NCBI GenBank assembly: GCA_021158735.1
Contig: JAGGUC010000148.1
Coordinates: 1-7,683, forward strand
Direction of reading: 5' to 3'
Source of the DNA: Desulfurococcales archaeon
GTDB lineage: Archaea > Thermoproteota > Thermoprotei_A > Sulfolobales > NBVN01
Length of the DNA stretch: 7,683 nt
Shown here: piece after piece, positions 1-5,631 of the stretch
Numbering within the stretch: position 1 is the first letter of the stretch
Layout of the letters: each line of letters begins with the position of its first letter
Program-made: the position numbers and the translations under genes
The notes under the pieces: generated by a model
The model's database searches: none
What the model was told of the DNA's origin: nothing
Seen by the model: only the letters and a program-made list of their open reading frames with translations

Positions 1-66
1 ACAGCTGAGGGAAGGCAGACTAGGGTCTCTACAATCGAGATAGTCCTAGCTAAGAAAGAAGAGTAA
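1..66 (+). CDS. alba: Alba family chromatin/RNA-binding protein, C-terminal fragment
   Basis: This is the last 21 codons of a gene that begins before the window and ends with TAA at 64-66. The visible residues include EGRQTRVSTIEIVLAKK, which closely resembles the C-terminal end of Sac10b/Alba proteins (compare GRQSRVSTIEIAIRKK in Sulfolobus, from memory). Alba is a small dimeric archaeal protein that coats DNA and also binds RNA, and this segment is its final beta strand. The match rests on about 15 residues, but they are highly characteristic. The start, promoter and rest of the protein lie outside the window. A T-run at 99-104 probably ends its transcript, so the next gene is likely transcribed separately. 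Confidence 0.85.
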   Translation, partial: TAEGRQTRVSTIEIVLAKKEE

Positions 67-98
67 GAAAACCTACAAGACTACGGAAAATAAGAGGA

Positions 99-104
99 TT
101 TTTT
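99..104 (+). terminator. T-run, probable alba transcript terminator
   Basis: Six consecutive T residues occur 33 bases after the alba stop codon, in an AT-rich spacer and without an obvious GC hairpin. Archaeal RNA polymerase commonly terminates at such oligo-T stretches. The assignment rests only on position and composition. Confidence 0.4.
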
Positions 105-204
105 GTTAAGCATATTTGGACCCACACAAGAATTAGGTATGATGAAACTTCTACCCACAATATTAAAATTAGCAATTAGCTACACCAGCTTTACTTCACA
201 TCAG

Positions 205-212
205 TATTTAAT
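205..212 (+). promoter_or_regulatory. TATA-like box for the hexulose-phosphate synthase gene
   Basis: The sequence GTATTTAA lies about 30 bases before the ATG at 241. With the usual archaeal spacing of about 26-27 bases from TATA centre to transcription start, the mRNA would begin near 235. It would be leaderless or nearly so. This agrees with the absence of a GGTGA-type ribosome binding site before this start codon. Confidence 0.4.
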
Positions 213-240
213 GGATAATTAAGTAGTTGATTATGGTGTA

Positions 241-930
241 ATGCGTTTGGGTAGGCTTATGAATAAGCTTGCTCAGGGCAGACCCCTCCTACAGGTGGCT
301 CTGGACTTCACTAAGCTTACTGATGCCGTGAGAGTCGTGAATGTCTTAAGGGACCTTCCTGTAGATATATATGAGGTGGGTACACCGTTAATAAAATCTG
401 AGGGGGTAAGGAGTATCGAGGTTATTCGTGCCTTAGTTGGTGATGAAAAAGTCGTTCTGGCTGACATGAAGACTGCTGATACAGGTGCTTTAGAGGTTGA
501 TTTAGCCTATAATTCCGGAGCCGATGTTGTTACAGTTCTTGCCTCCGCCGATGATGAAGTAATCAGTACTGCGGTTCAGAGAGCTAGTGAGCTAGGTATC
601 GAGGTAGTTGTTGATACGATCGGGGTTACTAACTTGTTTGAGAGGTTAAGCTCCTTACGCAAAATTGGCGTGAATATAGTTAATATACACACGGGTATAG
701 ATGTTCAAAAGAGGAGGATGACGACGGCAGCTAGTAGGCTATCATTAATCAAGAAGGTAATTGATAGCTTTAACGACATTTATATAGCGGTGAGTGGTGG
801 AATCAAAGCAATTAATGTGCCTGAATTTGTGAGGATAGGTGTATCAATAATAGTTGTTGGTTCAGCAATAACAAAGTCGGGGGATCCCAGGAGATCAGCC
901 ATAGAGGTAATTAATTCTATGCGAAAGTAG
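241..930 (+). CDS. hps: 3-hexulose-6-phosphate synthase
   Basis: This 229-residue (beta/alpha)8 enzyme belongs to the orotidine-5'-phosphate decarboxylase superfamily. The family interconverts ribulose 5-phosphate plus formaldehyde and D-arabino-3-hexulose 6-phosphate. In archaea lacking the oxidative pentose phosphate pathway, it runs in reverse to make ribulose 5-phosphate for nucleotides. Visible landmarks are QVALD near residue 22, the HPS-type EVGTPLIKSEG at 45-55, the Mg2+/catalytic signature ADMKTADTGA at 74-83 (D75, K77, D80), HTGIDVQ at 150-156 and the phosphate-gripping ends SGG (185-187) and VGSAIT (206-211). HTGIDVQ and DMKTAD separate it from OMP decarboxylase and from keto-gulonate-phosphate decarboxylase. 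The length fits a stand-alone HPS, with no fused isomerase or Fae domain. ATG 241 is the first possible start after an in-frame TAA at 220; ATG 259 is an alternative. The partner isomerase (PHI) is not in the window. Confidence 0.9.
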   Translation: MRLGRLMNKLAQGRPLLQVALDFTKLTDAVRVVNVLRDLPVDIYEVGTPLIKSEGVRSIEVIRALVGDEKVVLADMKTADTGALEVDLAYNSGADVVTVLASADDEVISTAVQRASELGIEVVVDTIGVTNLFERLSSLRKIGVNIVNIHTGIDVQKRRMTTAASRLSLIKKVIDSFNDIYIAVSGGIKAINVPEFVRIGVSIIVVGSAITKSGDPRRSAIEVINSMRK

Positions 931-957
931 CTGTTGATTTGTTAATTTAGGTTAAGG

Positions 958-964
958 TTTATTA
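958..964 (+). promoter_or_regulatory. TATA-like box for the membrane protein gene
   Basis: TTTATTA occurs 41-47 bases before the TTG start at 1005. It would place the transcription start near 988, giving a short leader that still contains the GGTGA motif at 993-997. It suggests a transcription unit separate from hps. Confidence 0.35.
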
Positions 965-992
965 GTAATTTGCTGTAGACCATTACCTTTTT

Positions 993-997
993 GGTGA
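993..997 (+). promoter_or_regulatory. GGTGA ribosome binding site that fixes a TTG start
   Basis: GGTGA matches the archaeal anti-Shine-Dalgarno complement and is followed by a 7-base spacer to TTG at 1005. The codon just before that TTG is an in-frame TGA stop (1002-1004), so no upstream start is possible. There is no ATG or GTG in the next 17 codons. The site is therefore the main support for a TTG start. Confidence 0.6.
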
Positions 998-1004
998 CGT
1001 GTGA

Positions 1005-1343
1005 TTGATCGAGTTACTTAATGTTATCTTACTAGCTATCACGTTAGTTCTGGTAATACTTGTAGTTACAGGTTATGACCAGTACTTTGCGCTGAGAGCT
1101 AAGGTAAAAGCAGGTAGCAGATTAACGTCCACTGACATCACCGTCCCAGGGTCTTCAGATCAACAGGCTAACATAATTAAAATAAAGAAAGTTAAGGCTT
1201 CTAAAGTCGGTAGTTACTTAGTGATAACTTTGGTACTAAGTGAGCAGGGGGCTGGGGACAAGGTATCAATAGATGACCCGACGCTACTGCTACCCTTAGT
1301 TCAAGTATCAGCTGCTGAGGAAAAAGAGGAGAACTTAGTGTAG
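1005..1343 (+). CDS. Small single-pass membrane protein, unknown function
   Basis: This is a 112-residue protein that I do not recognise. Residues 1-3 (MIE) are followed by a strongly hydrophobic helix at about 4-23 (LLNVILLAITLVLVILVVTG). It is probably an uncleaved signal anchor, since no cleavage motif stands out. The rest is a small domain with alternating polar and hydrophobic stretches (about 42-103, including IIKIKKVKASK and YLVITLVLSE), followed by an acidic tail (EEKEEN). The fold could be a short beta sandwich or barrel. The topology (cytoplasmic or external domain) cannot be told reliably. The start is TTG, chosen because of the GGTGA site 7 bases upstream and a stop codon immediately before. 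It lies between hps and a winged-helix gene on the same strand, but the spacers of 74 and 87 bases carry promoter-like boxes, so an operon is not clear. The clean open frame and well-placed ribosome binding site favour a real gene. Confidence 0.62.
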   Translation: MIELLNVILLAITLVLVILVVTGYDQYFALRAKVKAGSRLTSTDITVPGSSDQQANIIKIKKVKASKVGSYLVITLVLSEQGAGDKVSIDDPTLLLPLVQVSAAEEKEENLV

Positions 1344-1420
1344 TCACGAGTTAATGCTGGACAATTCAGGAATCCCCTAACATCACATAATCTTTAAGAA
1401 GTCTCTACACTTTAGAAAAT

Positions 1421-1425
1421 AGGTG
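1421..1425 (+). promoter_or_regulatory. AGGTG ribosome binding site before the winged-helix gene
   Basis: AGGTG sits 5 bases before ATG 1431 and supports that start. A TATA-like CTTTAAG at 1392-1398 lies upstream. It would give a transcription start close to this site, so the leader, if any, is very short. Confidence 0.45.
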
Positions 1426-1430
1426 TTCAG

Positions 1431-1913
1431 ATGTCGCAAGCTAAGGGCACAACAGCTAAGGAGTTAAAGATCTTTTCAAGACCTGTTGTAACGTGCGATG
1501 ACATCAAGAAGGATAAACGGAAGATGACTTTGCTGCATATAATTAAGTTAGTAGGTGAAATAAGTGAGAGAGGGTTGACGAAACTCCTTTACATTCTTAA
1601 GGAGGAGAAAGATATTGACGTGGGCTATAAGTTTATCCTAATAGGTGAAATACCGAATAGTAAGGAGTTGCTTGAGGATGTCAGAGTATTGCTTTACTTG
1701 GGCATCCTTGAAACTAATCCTGTTACAAGGAAGCTAAGATTAACAAGTAGTGGGACAGAGTTCCTGGAATCAAATAAAATGCCTGAAGACGAAATAGGTA
1801 AGCTTGAAGACTGCATTACTGAAGTTAAGCCCAAAGTCCTCACGGAGGAGGCAACAACAGAAATGTTGCTCAGAGGCATAAGAGCGCGTAGGAGAACTCG
1901 CCGGAGGAGGTAG
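1431..1913 (+). CDS. Winged-helix-like protein with arginine-rich tail
   Basis: This is a 160-residue basic protein. Residues about 32-114 look like a winged-helix fold: helix LLHIIKLVGEI, helix GLTKLLYILKEE, then GYKFILIGEIPNSKELLEDV, LLYLGILE, and a wing ending LRLTSSGTEFLE. The pattern (K-L-x-Y-I-L, G-Y-x-F, P-x-S, D-V-x-x-L-x-x-L-G, L-T-x-x-G) recalls YwgA/Panacea-like winged-helix domains in archaea and bacteria. I cannot confirm that family without a profile search. The N-terminal 25 residues look flexible. The C-terminus is a striking nucleic-acid-binding tail, with nine arginines among the last 13 residues (148-160). ATG 1431 is supported by AGGTG 5 bases upstream. The gene converges on the Trm112-like gene, with 24 bases between stop codons. 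A DNA- or RNA-binding role is an inference from fold and charge only. Confidence 0.7.
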   Translation: MSQAKGTTAKELKIFSRPVVTCDDIKKDKRKMTLLHIIKLVGEISERGLTKLLYILKEEKDIDVGYKFILIGEIPNSKELLEDVRVLLYLGILETNPVTRKLRLTSSGTEFLESNKMPEDEIGKLEDCITEVKPKVLTEEATTEMLLRGIRARRRTRRRR

Positions 1914-1937
1914 CTTTAAGTTAATTATGTATTGTGA

Positions 1938-2333
1938 TTACTTCTTTCCCTTATCAATAATGTGTCTAAGTTCTTCAGGCATTAACTCGTAATATTTTCT
2001 CAGGAATTCCTTCTCTCTCTCCTGCACCCTAGGGTGAGTTCTCCTATCATCTGGGTACATCAATGGAATTCCATTAATTACTGGGTACCACCTGCTGCAT
2101 TCCGGGCATACAAGTACTGCAGCTACTATGTCTGTCTTTACGCAGGTATCACAGGGTAAGTCGGTCTCTTTCAGTTCCTTAATAGGTTTTTCTTTGAGGC
2201 CGCAGTATGTATCGCAAAACGGCTTCTGCACTTTAAAATCCTTCTCCAGAGTTCTCTTTTCGAGAATGTATAATTTAAGAGGAAAACTCCTACACATAGG
2301 GCATGCTAGAAGATTTAATAGGGCATACCTCAT
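1938..2333 (-). CDS. trm112: Trm112-like zinc-binding methyltransferase activator
   Basis: This 131-residue archaeal member of the Trm112/UPF0434 family starts with MRYALLNLLACPMC and carries CPECSRWYPVINGIPLM at 76-92. Trm112 proteins are small zinc proteins that bind and stabilise methyltransferases acting on tRNA, rRNA and release factor (Trm9, Trm11 and Mtq2 types). They probably act the same way in archaea. C11, C14, C76 and C79 would form the canonical zinc site. Between them is an insert with a second set of cysteines, C40, C44, C61 and C64 (CDTYC and CDTC), which could bind another metal. The C-terminal 35 residues are a charged helical extension (VQEREKEFLRKYYELMPEEL). The gene follows the phosphohexomutase gene after only 4 bases and is probably co-transcribed and translationally coupled with it. 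No methyltransferase is adjacent, so the partner is unknown. Confidence 0.86.
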   Translation of the reverse strand: MRYALLNLLACPMCRSFPLKLYILEKRTLEKDFKVQKPFCDTYCGLKEKPIKELKETDLPCDTCVKTDIVAAVLVCPECSRWYPVINGIPLMYPDDRRTHPRVQEREKEFLRKYYELMPEELRHIIDKGKK

Positions 2334-2337
2334 GATA

Positions 2338-2343
2338 TCACCC
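2338..2343 (-). promoter_or_regulatory. GGGTGA ribosome binding site of trm112, overlapping the mutase stop
   Basis: On the - strand, GGGTGA is followed by four bases (TATC) and then the trm112 ATG. Its last three bases are the TGA stop codon of the upstream mutase gene. Terminating ribosomes would therefore sit at the next initiation site, a typical translational coupling arrangement. Confidence 0.65.
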
Positions 2344-3723
2344 TAATAGATCCTTAATAGTTGAGACAATGTCATTATATATTTTTTTAGTTAACTCCTC
2401 AGAACTCGATTCGACAAATACTCTCATGACAGGTTCTGTACCACTAGGCCTTACGAGGAACCAGTAGTCCTTGCCAATGACCTTAATCCCGTCAACATCA
2501 ATGATCCTCTCCGCCCTGTACTGTACCTTAAGTTCCTCAACAACCTTAAGTGCACCCTCCCTGTTTTTAATGGGTATTTTTGTTTTAATGATGTATCTTC
2601 TAGGCAACTCATCATAGAGGTCAGAGAGCCTTCTTTTTTCTGTACTCAATAATTCAAGCATTAGCCCTAAGGTCATTGCACCATCCCTAACATACTGGTG
2701 TCTAGGGTACATGAAGCCACCGTTTTCCTCAAAACCCGCGATAGCACCTACTGAGGTCATGGTTCTGGATATGTCTATGCTACCAACACGTGTCCACACT
2801 ACCTCTATATTATATCTACTTAATATTTCTTCAACTAAGGTGCTTGATGAAACAGCGGTAACCACTCTTCCAGGCTCTCTTTCTCCTCTGTTTTCAACTA
2901 TGTGCCTGCATAGCAATACAGCGGTTCGATCACCCGGAATCACCCTTCCTTTATCATCAATAAATATCGCTCTGTCTGCGTCACCATCGTGTGCTATACC
3001 TATGTCTGCCCTTAATGCTTTAACTACTGCTGCCGTCTCAACAAGGTTTTCAGGCACTGGCTCTGGTCGTCTGTCGGGCAGATGGGATAGGTCTCCATTT
3101 ATGACCGTGACTTTCACGCCTATTGTACGTAGTAATCTAGGAGTTGTTAACGCCCCAACGTTATTTGCAGGGTCAATAACTACTTTTAATCTTTGTTTAC
3201 GTATTTTCTCAATATCTAGGAGTTTAAGCACACCCGTTATGTAGAATTCATTGACGTCATTAACGGATTTAACGTCCCTTCCTAATGCGCGCCATGAGGC
3301 CCTCCGAAATCTGCGTTCCCAGTATATTTCTTCAATTTCTCTCTCTGCCTCCCGAGGCAACTCTATTCCATCATTTACTATTACTTTTATACCGCTATAT
3401 TCTGGCGGGTTATGCGAGGCTGTCATCATTATTCCTCCATCGAAGTCATGATGTTTCACATAGTACTGCAGCGCAGGTGTGGGCGTGAGGCCGGCGTAAT
3501 ACACCTTTATGCCAGCTGACAGCAGTGCGGACATAACTGATTTTACGATAAATGAATTGCCAGCTCTTGAGTCTCTGCCGACCAGCAACTTACTTCCCTC
3601 CTCAAAAAACGAGCCTATTGCAAGTGCTAGTCTCGTGACTTGCTCCGGGGTAAACCACTCATTAGTGATCCCTCTTACACCATCTGTTCCGAATAGTTTC
3701 TTTGAACTTACACTCAAGTTCAT
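2338..3723 (-). CDS. Phosphohexomutase (phosphoglucosamine/phosphomannomutase family)
   Basis: This 461-residue alpha-D-phosphohexomutase moves phosphate between C1 and C6 of a hexose or hexosamine via a phosphoserine, feeding nucleotide-sugar synthesis in the cytoplasm. All four domain signatures are present: FGTDGVRG near the N-terminus, active-site TASHNP at 101-106 (S103 phosphorylated), Mg2+-binding DGDADR at 246-251, sugar-binding loop GFEENGG at 330-336 and phosphate-binding RPSGTEP at 425-431. The length is usual. EENGG is neither the GEMSGH of classic PMM/PGM nor the GEQSGH of bacterial GlmM. Substrate preference (glucosamine, mannose or glucose phosphate) is therefore open. The reading frame stays open upstream to 3924, but that extension has no family similarity and overlaps the divergent gene, so I start at ATG 3723. 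GTG 3726 is also possible, as is TTG 3717, which lies 5 bases after GGGTGA. The gene is co-oriented and coupled with trm112. Confidence 0.92.
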   Translation of the reverse strand: MNLSVSSKKLFGTDGVRGITNEWFTPEQVTRLALAIGSFFEEGSKLLVGRDSRAGNSFIVKSVMSALLSAGIKVYYAGLTPTPALQYYVKHHDFDGGIMMTASHNPPEYSGIKVIVNDGIELPREAEREIEEIYWERRFRRASWRALGRDVKSVNDVNEFYITGVLKLLDIEKIRKQRLKVVIDPANNVGALTTPRLLRTIGVKVTVINGDLSHLPDRRPEPVPENLVETAAVVKALRADIGIAHDGDADRAIFIDDKGRVIPGDRTAVLLCRHIVENRGEREPGRVVTAVSSSTLVEEILSRYNIEVVWTRVGSIDISRTMTSVGAIAGFEENGGFMYPRHQYVRDGAMTLGLMLELLSTEKRRLSDLYDELPRRYIIKTKIPIKNREGALKVVEELKVQYRAERIIDVDGIKVIGKDYWFLVRPSGTEPVMRVFVESSSEELTKKIYNDIVSTIKDLLG

Positions 3724-3730
3724 CACCCGT

Positions 3731-3780
3731 AAGATAATACGCAAGAATGAACTTAAATCATCACAATATATTATTATCTT
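3731..3780. repeat. 9-base perfect inverted repeat in the mutase/DUF354 divergent promoter
   Basis: AAGATAATA at 3731-3739 is the exact reverse complement of TATTATCTT at 3772-3780, with 32 bases between the arms. One arm lies next to the predicted transcription start of the mutase gene. The other lies between the two divergent promoters. It could be an operator for a dimeric regulator or a chance match in AT-rich DNA. Confidence 0.5.
3751..3774 (-). promoter_or_regulatory. AT-rich promoter segment for the phosphohexomutase gene
   Basis: Read on the - strand, two TATA-like stretches occur: AATATATT (about 3773-3766) and TTTAAGT (about 3757-3751). The nearer one predicts transcription starting close to 3728 and an essentially leaderless mRNA beginning at or near ATG 3723. 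The farther one predicts a leader of about 20-25 bases containing GGGTGA, which would favour TTG 3717. The sequence alone does not decide between them. Confidence 0.4.
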
Positions 3781-3838
3781 GTAGTAAGGCAGAATTAATA
3801 ATGATGGTGAGACATGTGAGATACTGCCAGCACAGTTC

Positions 3839-3844
3839 AAGGTG
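3839..3844 (+). promoter_or_regulatory. AAGGTG ribosome binding site that decides the DUF354 start
   Basis: AAGGTG lies 6 bases before ATG 3851. A GTG at 3842 in the same frame would give three extra residues, but it overlaps this motif and has no site of its own. A TATA-like ATTAATA at 3794-3800 would place the mRNA start near 3825, consistent with a short leader carrying the site. Confidence 0.6.
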
Positions 3845-3850
3845 TTTGAT

Positions 3851-4918
3851 ATGGGGCTAGTATGGTTAGATGCTATGACCTCAAAACAGGGAACACTATT
3901 ATCAGTAATTGCTAAGGAACTCAAGTCATTGGGGCATGAAGTCCTGCTTACTTGTAGGAGCTATGAATATACGGCCGGCTCTATAAGAAGGTTTGGTTTT
4001 GACCCAGTAATTATCGGGTCATATGGTGAGGGAGGCAGTAAGGAGAAGATATTTCAGGACATTAAGAGAATGGAAGGACTACTTAAGTTGCTTTCAACCA
4101 TGAGGGAGACACCTAAGGTGCTGATCGCATATCCTAATCCTCCTGCAGCACGAGTGGCATTTGGGTTAGGGATAAAGTATGTAGCCTTAACAGACTCACC
4201 ACATGCTGTAATACCTAGCAGATTGTCGCTTCCTTTAGCGGATATTATAATTACACCCTCAGCAGTGCCTAAGTCAGAGATAGAGAAGTACATCTACAGG
4301 GACGGAGCCAAGATATATCAGTATGAAGGTGTTGATGAAATAGCGTGGTTGCTGCGTTGCAAGCCGAACGAAAAGTATATCAGATCCGTACTTAGACTTA
4401 GGCCATTTAATTACGTTGTTTTTAGGCTCCATGAATACCTTGCTACTTACTACAGTACTAAGCCAGCAGTGAGTGTAACTAAGGTCATTAAGGAATTGAG
4501 TGACCTAGGTTTGACTGTTGTTGTGCTCCCTAGATACAGCACTGATATGTTCTTAGTTGAGGAACTCAGTAAGCAAGGTATTAATGTGAGACTGATCAAG
4601 GACATGTATGATGGTGTTTCACTAGCATTCTATGCAAGAGCAGTTATAACTGGGGGTGCTACATTAGCACGTGAAGCAGCACTTCTCGGCACCTTGGGGG
4701 TAACATACTTTCCGTTTTCGTTGTACGTTAATGACTATGTAGCAGGCAAGGGCTTTCCTCTTTACGTGGCTAAAACTGATGACGATATAGTTGAGTTGGT
4801 AGTGGACAAGGGCACTACCCATAAAGAAGATTATTCAGTGTATATTAGTAAATTGAGGTCAGTCTTTGAGGATCCTCTGAAGACTATCTTAAGAGTAATT
4901 GCTGAGTTTATTTCATAG
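3851..4918 (+). CDS. DUF354 family protein, glycosyltransferase-like (GT-B/epimerase fold)
   Basis: This 355-residue protein resembles the archaeal DUF354 family, whose fold is related to MurG-type glycosyltransferases and UDP-GlcNAc 2-epimerases. The N-terminal Rossmann-like half opens with MGLVWLDAMTSKQGTLLSV and GHEVLLTCR. It carries YPNPPAARVA (about 94-103) and the family-typical TDSPHA (114-119). The C-terminal half has VVLPRYSTD and then GGATLAREAALLGT (268-281), the glycine-rich loop that would hold a nucleotide-sugar phosphate. Both domains and the full length are present. No activity is established for this family, so glycosyl transfer or sugar-nucleotide handling is inferred from fold. 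ATG 3851 is chosen for the AAGGTG site upstream. The gene shares a divergent promoter region with the phosphohexomutase gene, which fits a common role in surface glycan or glycolipid precursors. It converges on rnhB with 9 bases between stop codons. Confidence 0.84.
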   Translation: MGLVWLDAMTSKQGTLLSVIAKELKSLGHEVLLTCRSYEYTAGSIRRFGFDPVIIGSYGEGGSKEKIFQDIKRMEGLLKLLSTMRETPKVLIAYPNPPAARVAFGLGIKYVALTDSPHAVIPSRLSLPLADIIITPSAVPKSEIEKYIYRDGAKIYQYEGVDEIAWLLRCKPNEKYIRSVLRLRPFNYVVFRLHEYLATYYSTKPAVSVTKVIKELSDLGLTVVVLPRYSTDMFLVEELSKQGINVRLIKDMYDGVSLAFYARAVITGGATLAREAALLGTLGVTYFPFSLYVNDYVAGKGFPLYVAKTDDDIVELVVDKGTTHKEDYSVYISKLRSVFEDPLKTILRVIAEFIS

Positions 4919-4927
4919 TTCGACTAC

Positions 4928-5605
4928 TTAAATCTTGAACCACCTCTCAAGTCCTTTACTGCCCTGTGATATCCCTAACTTCCTCAGTGTTGACCAAGAC
5001 CTCCTAACTATCGGTGGCAAATTGTTTTTGTTACAGTGCTTAATTAGCCATCTGATCGTTCTTGGGTCAGAAGGATACCCGCTCCCAAAATCTCCATACT
5101 TCATGTGAAGTCTTCTAACGTGTGCATCCCTCAAGTACTTAGCAACTATTGAGGCAGCAGCTACTACAGGGTATTTAGCGTCTGCCCTAGGTTCAATACG
5201 TACTGACATAATATTGTTCTGAGACTCTGCATAATCCATTATTATGTCCCGGAACTTCCTTCCGCTGACAGCATCAATACACACTTGCTTGATCTTTACT
5301 CCAGACCTTAGTATCATTTCTAATGACTCGATAATGAATTTAGCAAATATTGCATTGATATTCTGTTCATCAATACGTTGAGGACTGACGGACTCCACTA
5401 TTAATACCTCAGCCAACTGAGTAATTTTTGGCGCGAGCTCAGACCTCTTCTTAGGTGTTAACTTTTTGCTGTCCTTCACTCTTAATTCAACTAACTTACT
5501 TAATTTACCTTCATTGACGCCCAAACACACAATAAACATATTACCTATTACGGGGCCCCTCCCAGCCTCATCAATGCCTACGATTAAGTAGCTATCTTCA
5601 ATCAT
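4928..5605 (-). CDS. rnhB: Ribonuclease HII
   Basis: This 225-residue RNase HII cleaves the RNA strand of RNA-DNA hybrids and cuts 5' to single ribonucleotides misincorporated in DNA, starting ribonucleotide excision repair. The motifs are complete. GIDEAGRGPVIG at 10-21 gives D12 and E13, and DSKKLTPKKR follows at 45-54. IDAVSG contains D111, and RADAKYPVVAAASIVAK at 140-156 contains D142. FGSGYPSDP at 173-181 carries the tyrosine (Y177) that senses the ribonucleotide junction. The four acidic residues match the catalytic DEDD set known from archaeal RNase HII. The C-terminal helical segment (RWLIKH, RRSWSTLRKLG) is typical. ATG 5605 is preceded by GAGGT with a 5-base spacer. The gene is divergent from the DRG-like GTPase and appears to stand alone on its strand. 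Confidence 0.96.
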   Translation of the reverse strand: MIEDSYLIVGIDEAGRGPVIGNMFIVCLGVNEGKLSKLVELRVKDSKKLTPKKRSELAPKITQLAEVLIVESVSPQRIDEQNINAIFAKFIIESLEMILRSGVKIKQVCIDAVSGRKFRDIIMDYAESQNNIMSVRIEPRADAKYPVVAAASIVAKYLRDAHVRRLHMKYGDFGSGYPSDPRTIRWLIKHCNKNNLPPIVRRSWSTLRKLGISQGSKGLERWFKI

Positions 5606-5610
5606 ATCTT

Positions 5611-5615
5611 ACCTC
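5611..5615 (-). promoter_or_regulatory. GAGGT ribosome binding site of rnhB
   Basis: On the - strand, GAGGT is followed by AAGAT and then ATG 5605. A TATA-like CTTATTTTA at about 5647-5639 would place the transcription start near 5615. The leader would be about 10 bases, just long enough to include this site. Confidence 0.5.
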
Positions 5616-5631
5616 GTAGTGAGTATGTAGA

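Noticed and set aside
139..145. ATGATGA, a perfect C-box sequence that might mark a C/D box sRNA in the alba-hps spacer
   Set aside because: No CTGA D box follows at a usable distance in the spacer, and no second box pair is present.
167..180. Tandem 7-base repeat AATTAGC x2 in the alba-hps spacer
   Set aside because: Only two short copies in AT-rich DNA; this is too little to call a regulatory repeat.
241..930. Orotidine-5'-phosphate decarboxylase as the identity of the first complete gene
   Set aside because: The protein has the HPS-specific EVGTPLIK, DMKTADTGA and HTGIDVQ motifs rather than the DxKxxDIPNT pattern of OMP decarboxylase.
2711..3244. 177-codon open frame on the + strand opposite the mutase gene
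   Set aside because: It lies entirely antisense to strongly conserved mutase domains and has serine/proline-rich shadow composition with no motif or ribosome binding site.
3720..3764. Two GTGATGA sequences on the - strand, resembling C and C' boxes of a C/D sRNA
   Set aside because: No CTGA D or D' boxes occur between or after them. One copy overlaps the mutase start codon and the other lies in the promoter.
3801..3860. Possible 19-codon upstream ORF starting ATGATGGTG before the DUF354 gene
   Set aside because: It begins before the predicted transcription start, has no ribosome binding site and shows no recognisable features.
3724..3924. Upstream extension of the phosphohexomutase frame by 67 codons
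   Set aside because: The extension has no resemblance to the mutase family, contains the AT-rich divergent promoter and overlaps the start of the DUF354 gene. FGTDGVRG normally lies close to the N-terminus.
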